Positions 20,930 to 31,438 are shown, numbered from the stretch's first letter. The stretch is DNA of 44,633 nucleotides from an uncultured Clostridia bacterium (GCA_944362615.1 CALVTM010000023.1:1-44633); one strand, 5' to 3'. Translations and numbers: made by a program. Notes: a model not told the origin generated them from the letters alone.

Positions 20930-21967
20930 TTACTTTTCTTCGGCGGGTTGCTTTCCTGCAGGAAGTTCTCCCACCGTTTTCTCTATATACTCGAGAACGG
21001 AAACTATTCTCGAATAATCCATTCTGATCGGACCTATTACACCGGCTTTGCCTATGTTTACACCGTCCTTGGTAAGATTGGCAGTCACAACAGCGCATTC
21101 CGGACTCGAATTTTCTCCGTCACACGGCGCTATATTTATCGAAAGACCTATATTATCGGAACCGCCGGTTACGTTAAGCAACTTTTCTTTCGATTCGAGA
21201 AGCTCAAACATGCCCTTTGCTTTCTCTATATTTGAATACTCGGGCTGTTCGAGCAGTCTGCAGCTTCCTTCAAGCACAACGTCGCGGTTATCTTCCGCCA
21301 TATAAGTTTTCAACACGTCTACAATTATGTTGAAAACTTTCCGGTATTCATCGGTGATTTTGTCGACAAGCTCATCACCGTTGCATATCTCTCCGATACT
21401 GTGTCCGGAAAAAGCACGTGATATAAATGCAGACGCCGAACTGTAATACTCTTCCGGCATATCGTCGGATGTATGAAGCATAGCATCTTTCAGCACGCCG
21501 AGATTCGTAACTACTACCGCAAGCGCGCTTGTCGGAGTAAGCTTTACGATCTTGATGCTGTTGACAATCGCATTTGACACGCCTGACACATAAGCAATGC
21601 CTGTAAGATGAGTTATCTCACTGATCACTTTTGCCGTTGAGCGTAACACATCATTGATCTCGGTGATCTGGTGATCGAAATACTTGCGAACTATCGCTAT
21701 ATCTGTCTGCGTCAGCTTTCTTGCAGGCATCAGCTTTTCGACATATAAACGATATGCGTTTGCTGTGGGAACTCTTCCCGCCGAAGTATGCGGCTGATCG
21801 AGATATCCCATTTCTTCAAGCGTAGCAAGCTCATTTCTTATCGTAGCCGTAGAAAGCGAGGGCAGATGATGTTCTTTTATATCTGCGCTCGAAACGGGTT
21901 CACAACTGTCAATATAGCTATCGACAACCGCTTTGATTATTTTTTCTTTTCTTTCGGAAAGCCCCAT
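20930..21967 (-). CDS. hrcA: Heat-inducible transcription repressor HrcA
   Basis: A 345-residue repressor with an N-terminal winged helix (MGLSERKEKIIKAVVDSYID, then LSTATIRNELATLEEMGYLDQPHTSAGRVPT, split here into visible parts) and a GAF-like core. HrcA binds CIRCE and is kept active by GroEL in B. subtilis. Its own promoter overlaps two CIRCE half-site sets, so autorepression is expected. It is the first gene of hrcA-grpE-dnaK. Confidence 0.95.
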   Translation of the reverse strand: MGLSERKEKIIKAVVDSYIDSCEPVSSADIKEHHLPSLSTATIRNELATLEEMGYLDQPHTSAGRVPTANAYRLYVEKLMPARKLTQTDIAIVRKYFDHQITEINDVLRSTAKVISEITHLTGIAYVSGVSNAIVNSIKIVKLTPTSALAVVVTNLGVLKDAMLHTSDDMPEEYYSSASAFISRAFSGHSIGEICNGDELVDKITDEYRKVFNIIVDVLKTYMAEDNRDVVLEGSCRLLEQPEYSNIEKAKGMFELLESKEKLLNVTGGSDNIGLSINIAPCDGENSSPECAVVTANLTKDGVNIGKAGVIGPIRMDYSRIVSVLEYIEKTVGELPAGKQPAEEK

Positions 21968-21983
21968 TTCACCTTTCTCCGTA

Positions 21984-22033
21984 TTAGCACTCTATGTGCA
22001 GGAGTCTTAGCACTCTCATCGCTTGTCTGCTAA
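21984..22033 (-). promoter_or_regulatory. Two overlapping CIRCE operators (HrcA binding sites)
   Basis: The CIRCE consensus is TTAGCACTC-N9-GAGTGCTAA. On the plus strand 22007-22033 reads TTAGCACTC-N9-GTCTGCTAA (perfect left half, 7 of 9 right). A second site at 21984-22010 reads TTAGCACTC-N9-GAGTCTTAG (perfect left half, 6 of 9 right). The two overlap by four bases. The first one begins directly after the -10 box and covers the expected transcription start. Confidence 0.85.
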
Positions 22034-22062
22034 ATCTTATCACAAGTATATCCGATTGTCAA
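22034..22062 (-). promoter_or_regulatory. Promoter of hrcA-grpE-dnaK
   Basis: Perfect -35 TTGACA at 22057-22062, 17-base spacer and -10 TAAGAT at 22034-22039. It directly abuts the CIRCE element, which fits HrcA repression of a sigma-A promoter. Confidence 0.88.
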
Positions 22063-22102
22063 ACGTTTTATGCCTGATAGAAAAAATTTTTTATATATTA
22101 AA

Positions 22103-22126
22103 AAGACCCGTCATAAGACGAGTCTT
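22103..22126 (-). terminator. Terminator of the lepA-hemW operon
   Basis: A ten-base-pair stem (AAGACTCGTC with GACGGGTCTT, one G-T pair) and TTAT loop are followed by TTTAATAT on the minus strand. The hairpin overlaps the last codons of hemW, and the hemW stop codon lies at the loop and start of the second arm. Confidence 0.78.
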
Positions 22127-23226
22127 ACTATTATTTCATTCATAACATATAAACCTTTATCAGTGAGCGTCAGTTTACCGTTGTTTATTTCCACATATCC
22201 GCTTTCGGTAAGTTCTTCGATGAGTTCTCCTCTGTCTTTGAGCAAATCCCGACCGAATGTCTGCCTGTACTTTTCAAGATCCAGTCCGTAGGATGTACGC
22301 AGAGCAAGCATTGCTGTCTCTTCGGCAGCTTCTTCCCCGTCAGGCTGTATGAAAGTTTTTTCGGTTATACCTTCGCCGGATAAGTAGGCTTTTAAGTCGG
22401 ATGTCATACAGTATCGTTCGTTATCGTAAAAAGAGTGCGCCGCAACTCCGAATCCGAGATACTCTCCTCTCATCCAATAGCGCATATTATGCCGGCACTC
22501 GTACCCGGGCAGAGCAAAATTGCTCACCTCATATCCTTTATAGCCGTACTGTTCCAGCATGGAGCGGGTCAGCGAATAAAGATCTGCGGCATAATCTTCG
22601 TCAGGCTGATAACCTGTGCTGAATAACGGAGTTCCCTCTTCAACTTTAAGCGAGTATGCGGATATATGGTTGAACTGCCTACCCGCAAGAAGATTTATCG
22701 CCTTTTCAACATCACGTACCGTCTGTCCCGGAAGAGCCAGCATCAAGTCGGCAGACACATTGTTGAACCGGCTCTGAGCTATATCAGCGGCTTTTATGAA
22801 GTCGTATACCGTGTGTATTCTTCCGATCTCGGAAAGCAGTGAATCAGTAGCGGATTGAAGCCCTATACTGATACGGTTTATACCTGAAGAAGCGTAGCAC
22901 TCAGCTTTGATCGAAGTCAGAGATTCCGGATTCGCCTCGATTGTCGTTTCGCAATCGGACGCAACATTAAATCCGCTCCGCAATAAATCCATAATTTGTG
23001 CAATGTATTTTTCTGCTACACTTGTCGGAGTGCCGCCGCCGAAATAAATACTGTCTACGGTTTTATCCTGCGCTTTTCCGCTCGAAGCGAATTCAAGGAT
23101 ATCCGATCTTAATCTGGAAAAATATGCGGCTTTGACGTCATCGCCGCATACCGAAGAAACAAAGTCACAGTAACTGCACTTTGCGTTACAAAACGGGATA
23201 TGAATATATATTCCTAATTTATTCAT
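22111..23226 (-). CDS. hemW: HemW-like radical SAM heme chaperone
   Basis: A 371-residue protein starting MNKLGIYIHIPFCNAKCSYC, with the radical SAM motif at Cys13, Cys17 and Cys20. The cluster motif is followed by Asp-Phe (CDF), as in HemW, rather than the extra cysteine of true HemN coproporphyrinogen oxidases. SIYFGGGTPT and the C-terminal winged-helix-like domain are typical. HemW proteins bind and deliver heme. The lepA-hemW-hrcA order is conserved in Firmicutes, but a cyclase gene is inserted between lepA and hemW. The start overlaps that gene by eight bases. Confidence 0.9.
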   Translation of the reverse strand: MNKLGIYIHIPFCNAKCSYCDFVSSVCGDDVKAAYFSRLRSDILEFASSGKAQDKTVDSIYFGGGTPTSVAEKYIAQIMDLLRSGFNVASDCETTIEANPESLTSIKAECYASSGINRISIGLQSATDSLLSEIGRIHTVYDFIKAADIAQSRFNNVSADLMLALPGQTVRDVEKAINLLAGRQFNHISAYSLKVEEGTPLFSTGYQPDEDYAADLYSLTRSMLEQYGYKGYEVSNFALPGYECRHNMRYWMRGEYLGFGVAAHSFYDNERYCMTSDLKAYLSGEGITEKTFIQPDGEEAAEETAMLALRTSYGLDLEKYRQTFGRDLLKDRGELIEELTESGYVEINNGKLTLTDKGLYVMNEIIVRLVL

Positions 23227-23767
23227 TTAAAAGCACCGCTCTTACGGGACTTCCGTCACTTCCCTTTAGCTTCAGGGGTAAGGCAATCAGCTTATATCTG
23301 CCGCATTTTACGTTGTCAAGCACCAAACCTTCAAGCAGAACAACTCCGGCAGAAAGTAAGATCTTATGAACTGCCTCCTGCTCGTCCGTACGTGCTCCGA
23401 AACTTAACCCGTCTGTGCCGATAAGATCCACCCGTCCGGCTATATGCTCAGCCTGACGTGCGGTTATATCTCCGTTTTTGATTATAATTCGTGTGCAGGT
23501 CTCAGCTGCTTTTTCGGCATCGTCATTCTCTGTAACAACGCACTCGCCTATGCATTTATCGAGCGGTATTTCATCTGCGCCCGCTGCCCCGTCTATAAAA
23601 TGCAAAGGAGCATCAACATGCGTACCGTTGTGTGTACACATGCTGAGCTCCGTAAGATTACATCCGTCTTTATCTGCAAACAAAACCTTTTTAAGGCGCG
23701 GTACCGGGTCACCGGGATATACACGGCAGTCTGGTAAAGATGCAGAAATGTCTATTATTTCAGCCAT
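23219..23767 (-). CDS. Cyclase-family metal-dependent hydrolase (kynurenine formamidase-like)
   Basis: A 182-residue protein of the cyclase family (PF04199 type). The metal-binding motif HNGTHVDAPLHF (His46, His50, Asp52) is clear, and IDISASLPDCRVYPGDP matches the family's N-terminal strand. Members include kynurenine formamidase and isatin hydrolase; the substrate here cannot be told. It is somewhat shorter than the usual 200-220 residues. It begins one base after the lepA stop and overlaps hemW, so it is embedded in that operon. Confidence 0.85.
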   Translation of the reverse strand: MAEIIDISASLPDCRVYPGDPVPRLKKVLFADKDGCNLTELSMCTHNGTHVDAPLHFIDGAAGADEIPLDKCIGECVVTENDDAEKAAETCTRIIIKNGDITARQAEHIAGRVDLIGTDGLSFGARTDEQEAVHKILLSAGVVLLEGLVLDNVKCGRYKLIALPLKLKGSDGSPVRAVLLNE

Positions 23768-23768
23768 A

Positions 23769-25574
23769 TCAGTCGTTATCCAGTTTAAGTATGCTCATAA
23801 ATGCTTCGGAAGGTATTTCCACGCTGCCGAATTGTCTCATACGTTTTTTACCCTCTTTCTGCTTTTCAAGCAGCTTCTTCTTACGCGTTACGTCACCGCC
23901 GTAACATTTTGCAAGCACATCTTTACGCATTGCTTTTACGGTCTCTCTGGCTATGATCTTTCCGCCTATAGCGGCCTGAATGGGAATTTCAAACAACTGA
24001 CGCGGTATAACTTCCTTGAGCTTTTCTGCAAGCGCACGACCGCGTGACTGGGCTTTGTCCCGGTGTATTATTATCGACAAAGCGTCACATATCTCGCCGT
24101 TAAGAAGAATATCCAGTTTTACCATGTCGCTTTTTTCATAATCTGCAAGCTCGTAATCCAGGCTTGCATAACCGCGACTGCGCGATTTGAGTCTGTCAAA
24201 GAAGTCATAAACTATTTCAGACAGCGGCATTCTGTATTTCATCCGCACACGGCTGGCATCAAGATATTGCATATCTTCAAAAACGCCGCGCTTATCCTGA
24301 CAAAGCTCCATTATGGAACCGATATATGCCGGAGGAGTGTAAATTTCCGCATTGACCATCGGTTCTTCCATGTACGCTATTTCAGTTGTAGGAGGAAGAT
24401 TACAGGGATTTGTTACTGTATCTACTGTTCCGTCCGTACGGTGTACTTTATAAGTAACGCCGGGTGAAGTGGTTATAAGATCAAGATTATATTCCCTCTC
24501 CAGTCTTTCCTGAATGATCTCCATGTGGAGCAATCCGAGGAAACCGCATCTGAATCCGAAGCCGAGAGCAGCCGATACCTCGGGTTCAAAATGCAATGCC
24601 GCATCTGACAGTTTAAGACGCTCGAGCGCATCTTTAAGATCGTTATATCTCGATCCGTCCACCGGGAATATACCGCTGTACACTACGGGCTGAACTTCCT
24701 TGTATCCGGGACAAGGTTCGGCACACGGGCGATCTGCGTCGGTTATAGTATCGCCGGGAGCGGTCTCGGATATAGCTTTTATGCTTGCAGCTATATATCC
24801 TACATCGCCAGCAATCAATTCATTGACCGGAAGCGGCTTCGGATTAAATATCCCTACTTCAACGCAGTCATAAACTCTGCCCGAAGCCATCATTTTTATT
24901 TTTGTACCCGCCGCCACCTTGCCGTCGATTACGCGAACAAGGCACACTGCACCTTTATAATTATCGTAATAAGAATCGAATATCAGGCATTTTAGCGGTG
25001 CGTCTTCATCGCCTTTCGGCGGTGATATCTTATCAACGATCATATTGAGCACTTCTTCAATACCTATTCCTTCTTTTGCGCTTACAAGAGGTGCATCAGA
25101 TGCGTCAATACCGATAACATCTTCAATTTCTTTTCTCACCTCTTCGGGACGAGCACTCGGAAGATCGATTTTATTAATGACCGGAAGTATCTCGAGATCA
25201 TTATCTATTGCAAGATATACGTTCGCGAGCGTCTGCGCTTCAACACCTTGCGCCGCGTCTACGACGAGAACTGCGCCGTCGCATGCGCGAAGACTGCGGG
25301 ATACCTCGTAAGTAAAGTCAACATGCCCAGGCGTGTCTATAAGGTTCAGCTCATACTCTACTCCGTCTCGAGTGTAAAACATCCGCACGGGAGTAAGTTT
25401 TATCGTTATTCCGCGTTCACGCTCAAGATCCATGGAGTCAAGCAGCTGATCTTCCATATCACGGGAAGATACGGTTTGCGTTTTTTCTATAAGTCTGTCC
25501 GCAAGAGTACTTTTGCCGTGATCGATATGGGCTATTATGCAAAAATTGCGTTTAAATTTCTTTTTGTCGTTCAT
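23769..25574 (-). CDS. lepA: Elongation factor 4 (LepA) GTPase
   Basis: A 601-residue translational GTPase. It has the G1 motif AHIDHGKST, switch [14 protein letters not shown] and SAKEG motifs in the first 180 residues, and the LepA-specific C-terminal domain ending in [15 protein letters not shown]. LepA affects ribosome assembly and translation under ionic stress. The ATG is the only plausible start since the N-terminus matches the family. The promoter -10 ends eight bases upstream, so the mRNA should have almost no leader and no ribosome binding site. Confidence 0.97.
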   Translation of the reverse strand: MNDKKKFKRNFCIIAHIDHGKSTLADRLIEKTQTVSSRDMEDQLLDSMDLERERGITIKLTPVRMFYTRDGVEYELNLIDTPGHVDFTYEVSRSLRACDGAVLVVDAAQGVEAQTLANVYLAIDNDLEILPVINKIDLPSARPEEVRKEIEDVIGIDASDAPLVSAKEGIGIEEVLNMIVDKISPPKGDEDAPLKCLIFDSYYDNYKGAVCLVRVIDGKVAAGTKIKMMASGRVYDCVEVGIFNPKPLPVNELIAGDVGYIAASIKAISETAPGDTITDADRPCAEPCPGYKEVQPVVYSGIFPVDGSRYNDLKDALERLKLSDAALHFEPEVSAALGFGFRCGFLGLLHMEIIQERLEREYNLDLITTSPGVTYKVHRTDGTVDTVTNPCNLPPTTEIAYMEEPMVNAEIYTPPAYIGSIMELCQDKRGVFEDMQYLDASRVRMKYRMPLSEIVYDFFDRLKSRSRGYASLDYELADYEKSDMVKLDILLNGEICDALSIIIHRDKAQSRGRALAEKLKEVIPRQLFEIPIQAAIGGKIIARETVKAMRKDVLAKCYGGDVTRKKKLLEKQKEGKKRMRQFGSVEIPSEAFMSILKLDND

Positions 25575-25582
25575 TACTTATG

Positions 25583-25611
25583 ATTATATATTTTTTCCGT
25601 ATGAAAATCAA
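25583..25611 (-). promoter_or_regulatory. Promoter of lepA-cyclase-hemW
   Basis: -35 TTGATT at 25606-25611, 17-base spacer, perfect -10 TATAAT at 25583-25588. Only eight bases separate the -10 from the lepA ATG at 25574, which puts the predicted start site at or within two bases of the initiation codon. Confidence 0.8.
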
Positions 25612-25633
25612 TTATTTTTAAGCGATAGTGCAA

Positions 25634-25665
25634 AAACGGCAGGAGTCAGATTGCTCCTGCTGTTT
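25634..25665 (-). terminator. Terminator of the ATP synthase operon
   Basis: A stem of GCAGGAG with CTCCTGC, extended by further A-T and G-C pairs around one mismatch, is followed on the minus strand by GTTTTTG. The plus strand also has a T-run, so it may work in both directions. It lies about 20 bases after atpC. Confidence 0.8.
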
Positions 25666-25685
25666 TTATTTTGTAATTTCAGAAA

Positions 25686-26108
25686 TCACAAGTCCTTATG
25701 CGAATCGGAATGACCCTTGACCTGCAATCTGCTCATAGCCCGCGCAAGCGTAAGCCTGGTAGTATAATACTCCCTTCGGCTGAGCTTCTGCATCATAATT
25801 TCCCTTGCGGCATCGGCAGCGGCTTTAGCTCTGTTTGCGTCTATCTCTTCCGGACGCTCTATAGTTTCAACGAGCACGAGAACATCATTATTCTCTATCT
25901 TCACTATGCCTTCAGAGACTGCAGCGATCTGTGTTGTACCTCCAGGGATCGTGTATGTAAGCTCTCCGGGAACTATTGCCGTAACGGCATTACTGTGATG
26001 AGCCATTATACCGTATTTTCCGTCCACGGAAGGAATAACCAGCGATTCACAATCACCATCATAAAACGGCTTTTCAGACGCCCAAATGTGCAGTTTGAAA
26101 GTATTCAT
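25686..26108 (-). CDS. atpC: ATP synthase epsilon subunit
   Basis: A 140-residue protein with an N-terminal beta-barrel (FKLHIWASEKPFYDGDCESL, GKYGIMAHHSNAV, LEVEEG-like KIENNDVLVL) and a C-terminal helical hairpin (ANRAKAAADAAREIMMQ). It caps the central stalk and regulates rotation. AAGGAGC precedes the ATG. It is the last gene of the operon and looks normal, unlike alpha, b and c. Confidence 0.93.
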   Translation of the reverse strand: MNTFKLHIWASEKPFYDGDCESLVIPSVDGKYGIMAHHSNAVTAIVPGELTYTIPGGTTQIAAVSEGIVKIENNDVLVLVETIERPEEIDANRAKAAADAAREIMMQKLSRREYYTTRLTLARAMSRLQVKGHSDSHKDL

Positions 26109-26117
26109 AAATGCTCC

Positions 26118-28426
<2,309 letters not shown>

Positions 28427-28436
28427 AAATCCTCCG

Positions 28437-30173
28437 TTACTGCAGACCGAATTCTTCCATGGCGCCAACTATACGTGCGCGCAGTTCATCGTCCATTATT
28501 TTCTTTTCTTCGATTTCTTCAATTATTTCGGCATGCCTTGATCTGAATTTATCAAGCAATTCCTGTTGCTTTGCCTTTATATCGTTAAGCGGTATTTTGA
28601 CAAATGCTTTTTCCATCGCCGCAACAAGTGTTATGACTTGTTCGGAAAGGCTCATGGGAGAGTGCTGAGGTTGACGTAAAAGCCGCATAAGTCCCTGCCC
28701 GTATATAAGCTGCTCTTTTGTAGCATCGTCAAGATCGCTTGAAAACTGGGTGAAAATTTCCATTTCACGGTATTGCGCGAGGTCAATACGCAACGTTCCC
28801 GATGCGGTGCGCAGCGCTTTATACTGCGCAGCTCCACCGACTCGCGAGACAGAAAGTCCTACATTGACAGCGGGTCTCTGACCTGAGAAAAATAAATTGC
28901 TTTCAAGGAATATCTGCCCGTCGGTTATTGAAATGATATTAGTAGGAATATATGCTGAAACGTCTCCTGCCTGCGTTTCGACTATGGGCAGAGCCGTCAT
29001 GCTGCCGCCGCCCTTTTCGTCTGACAAGTGCGCAGACCGTTCCAAAAGACGTGAGTGAAGATAAAATACATCACCGGGATATGCTTCTCTGCCAGGACTT
29101 CTTCCCAGAAGCAGACTGAGAGCACGATATGCTACAGCGTGTTTGGTAAGGTCATCATATACTATCAGCGCATCTTTACCGCTGTTCATGAAATATTCCG
29201 CAAGAGCACATCCCGCATACGGTGCAATATATTGCAACGGCGCAGAATCAGAGGCAGTGGCAACAACTACACAAGTGTATTCCAATGCGCCCGCACGTCT
29301 GAGAGCTTCAACGGTCTGTACCACAGAACTTGCTTTCTGACCTATCGCTACATAAATGCACGCAACACCTTTGCCTTTTTGATTCAGTATCGTATCAACT
29401 GCAATGGTTGTCTTTCCGGTTTGTCTGTCACCGATGATAAGCTCTCTTTGTCCTCTGCCTATAGGGAACATGGAGTCGATTGCTATCATACCGGTTTCCA
29501 AAGGCTTATTTACCGGCTGACGATCGAGGATACCGGGTGCCGGAGTTTCGACCGGATTGTACCCGGTTGATTCGACAGTTCCAAGACCGTCTATCGGCTC
29601 ACCAAGAGCGTTAACCACTCTTCCAAGGAATTTATCTCCTACCGGCATACCAGCGGTTTTGCCCGAACGCACAGCCGTGCTGCCCTGTCCGACTTCGCTG
29701 CCGGTATCAAAAAGAATACAGCCAACCTCTCCTTTACGCAGGTCCTGCACCATACCTTTTACGCCGGAATCGAAAACTACTATCTCTCCATACTGTACGT
29801 TTTCCATTCCGCTGAGTACCGCTATGCCATCGCTTACGGAAATAACCGTGCCTCGCTCTTCATGAGCGCGCTCAAGAGTGAATGAAGCGATTTTTTCCTT
29901 AAGCAGCGGGATTATTCCGTCAGCATCAGTGTTACTGAGCTCAAGACTTTTACGAAGTTGCTCTACTCTGCCTTTGACACTCCAGTCGTATACGTCAGCG
30001 CCGGCGTAAAGTATGAAACCGCCCTTGAGAGAAAGATCCGTAACAAGTTCAAGTTCGCTCGGACCGTACTTTTTTTCAAGAAAATCCAATATACCCTTTT
30101 TCTGTTTGTCAGACGGTGGCGTGACATAGTGCAAAATAGCGTGCAGTTTGGTGTTGTTTATGCTTTCTTTCAT
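28437..30173 (-). CDS. atpA: Fusion: ATP synthase delta subunit C-terminal domain + alpha subunit
   Basis: A 578-residue protein, about 79 residues longer than E. coli alpha. Walker A GDRQTGKT lies at residues 248-255 (169-176 in E. coli). Residues 1-78 match the C-terminal domain of the delta subunit: SLKGGFILYAGADVYDWSVK followed by GRVEQLRKSL parallels E. coli AtpH [20 protein letters not shown] then GRLERLADVL. The full alpha sequence follows from residue about 84 (IIPLLKEKIASF), with VSDGIAVLSG and SVSRVGGAAQ. There is no ATG, GTG or TTG codon at the join, no stop and no ribosome binding site, so one chain is made. The start overlaps the atpF stop by four bases. No separate atpH exists in the operon. 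Confidence 0.93.
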   Translation of the reverse strand: MKESINNTKLHAILHYVTPPSDKQKKGILDFLEKKYGPSELELVTDLSLKGGFILYAGADVYDWSVKGRVEQLRKSLELSNTDADGIIPLLKEKIASFTLERAHEERGTVISVSDGIAVLSGMENVQYGEIVVFDSGVKGMVQDLRKGEVGCILFDTGSEVGQGSTAVRSGKTAGMPVGDKFLGRVVNALGEPIDGLGTVESTGYNPVETPAPGILDRQPVNKPLETGMIAIDSMFPIGRGQRELIIGDRQTGKTTIAVDTILNQKGKGVACIYVAIGQKASSVVQTVEALRRAGALEYTCVVVATASDSAPLQYIAPYAGCALAEYFMNSGKDALIVYDDLTKHAVAYRALSLLLGRSPGREAYPGDVFYLHSRLLERSAHLSDEKGGGSMTALPIVETQAGDVSAYIPTNIISITDGQIFLESNLFFSGQRPAVNVGLSVSRVGGAAQYKALRTASGTLRIDLAQYREMEIFTQFSSDLDDATKEQLIYGQGLMRLLRQPQHSPMSLSEQVITLVAAMEKAFVKIPLNDIKAKQQELLDKFRSRHAEIIEEIEEKKIMDDELRARIVGAMEEFGLQ

Positions 30174-30949
30174 TTACTTTCACTCCGTGCTGCTTCAGTC
30201 AGGAATTTATCGTAGATATCTTCGTCCCCGACCGAATTTAATTCAGTAAGCATTTTTTCCGTAGCAAGCGCGACAGCATCCGCAAGTCCGCTTCTTGCCG
30301 TTTCAAGTATTTTATCTGCTTCCTGCCGTGCGTTTTCGCGCGCTTCACGTACTATTCTTTCCGCTTCGATATCCGCCTGACGCACAGTAAGCTCAGCATT
30401 GCGCTTTTCTGCATCACCGAGATCATCGGCTTTTACATCCGGAGCTGTATCAGACAAAAATTTGTCGTACAACGCCGCATCAGTGCTTTCACTCTGTGAT
30501 GCTCCAAGCAGTTTTTCTGTAGCAGCGACTACAATACCGGTTATGTCAGAGCCTGCCTCGTCCATTACCTTACGTTTTTGTGCCTCTGCTCCCGAAACAG
30601 CGCGCGACAGAATCTCCGCCGCCTGTTCGTCCGCAGCATCAGTAGTACGTTTTGCCGTTTCTTCAGCTTCTTTCTGGGCGACTGTTCGCTTATATTCGAT
30701 TTCGTCGTCCACTCCGCTTAAACGCCGCTCATAATCGGACTGCATTTCTTCAGTAGCCTGCTTTCTTTCCGCTATATCCTTCTCCATATCCTCAAAACGC
30801 TTTTTACGGTTATCGAGAAATTTTTTTACGGGACGATATATCAGAAACGTAAGTCCTACTGCTAATATCAAAAAGCTCAGAAGATGCAGCAATATCTGCT
30901 GCCAGTCTATATTGAGCGGCAGTGCAGTAAGTATTTCGTTAAAAGGCAT
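30170..30949 (-). CDS. atpF: ATP synthase b subunit with a duplicated tail
   Basis: A 259-residue b subunit, about 90 longer than usual. One membrane helix lies at residues 18-38 (LLHLLSFLILAVGLTFLIY), followed by a long charged helix. The C-terminal b-type module occurs twice: residues about 112-167 (GIVVAATEKLLGA, then ALYDKFLSD) and about 198-252 (DAVALATEKMLTE, then DIYDKFLTE), joined by an acidic linker. In normal b this end binds the delta subunit. It is followed by the delta-CTD-alpha fusion with an ATGA overlap. GGAGG precedes the start. Confidence 0.93.
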   Translation of the reverse strand: MPFNEILTALPLNIDWQQILLHLLSFLILAVGLTFLIYRPVKKFLDNRKKRFEDMEKDIAERKQATEEMQSDYERRLSGVDDEIEYKRTVAQKEAEETAKRTTDAADEQAAEILSRAVSGAEAQKRKVMDEAGSDITGIVVAATEKLLGASQSESTDAALYDKFLSDTAPDVKADDLGDAEKRNAELTVRQADIEAERIVREARENARQEADKILETARSGLADAVALATEKMLTELNSVGDEDIYDKFLTEAARSESK

Positions 30950-30970
30950 ACGGCTGTCCCTCCGTTGCGC

Positions 30971-31438
30971 TTAGAGTACGAATACTATCAGGATACCCAT
31001 AACGAGCGCATAAATCATAACCGTTTCTATGAAAACCAGACCAAGCATCATGCTGCTTCTGAGCTTTCCTTCCATCTCAGGCTGACGTGCAATGCTTTCG
31101 TTTGTCTTGCATATTGCCAAGCCCATAGATATTGCGCCAGCCGCGGTGGCTATTGCTATAGCTATTCCTGCTCCGATTGCTTTAGCAACATCAGTGTTAT
31201 CGGAAGTTTCCTCAGCAGCAGGCTGCTCATCTGTATCTGTACCTTCGGCGGAAGAAACTACTGCGTAAACAGTGTCGTTATTTTCATAAGAAACGACTGC
31301 CGTTTCGTTACCGTAAAAGGCTTCAGAACTGTTTGCTGCGTCTGCAGTCGTCAGTCCCATAACAAGTACTAATGCAACGCATGCCAAAACAATGAGCGCT
31401 GCTGCCAGCATTGCAGTTTTTACAACCTTCTTTTCCAT
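30971..31438 (-). CDS. atpE: ATP synthase c subunit with N-terminal signal-like extension
   Basis: A 155-residue protein whose residues about 84-155 form a normal c hairpin: glycine/alanine-rich helix 1, cytoplasmic loop ARQPE, and helix 2 with the ion-binding Glu138 in FIETVMIY. Before it are a hydrophobic segment (about residues 9-29), a possible signal-peptidase site (TADA-AN) and an acidic linker of about 50 residues. This topology keeps helix 1 entering from outside. The Gln of the known Na+ signature in helix 1 appears to be Met, so protons are more likely, but this is uncertain. AAGGAGA supports the ATG at 31438 over the longer open frame to 31501. Confidence 0.88.
   Translation of the reverse strand: MEKKVVKTAMLAAALIVLACVALVLVMGLTTADAANSSEAFYGNETAVVSYENNDTVYAVVSSAEGTDTDEQPAAEETSDNTDVAKAIGAGIAIAIATAAGAISMGLAICKTNESIARQPEMEGKLRSSMMLGLVFIETVMIYALVMGILIVFVL

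Noticed and set aside
28427..28468. Longer start of atpG
   Set aside because: It extends into the end of atpA and adds residues not found in gamma subunits; GGAGG precedes the ATG at 28426.
30971..31438. Sodium-type ATP synthase based on the Glu-Thr and Tyr in c helix 2
   Set aside because: Glu138, Thr139 and Tyr143 fit part of the sodium signature, but the Gln in helix 1 appears to be Met and the third residue is Val. I do not claim sodium specificity.
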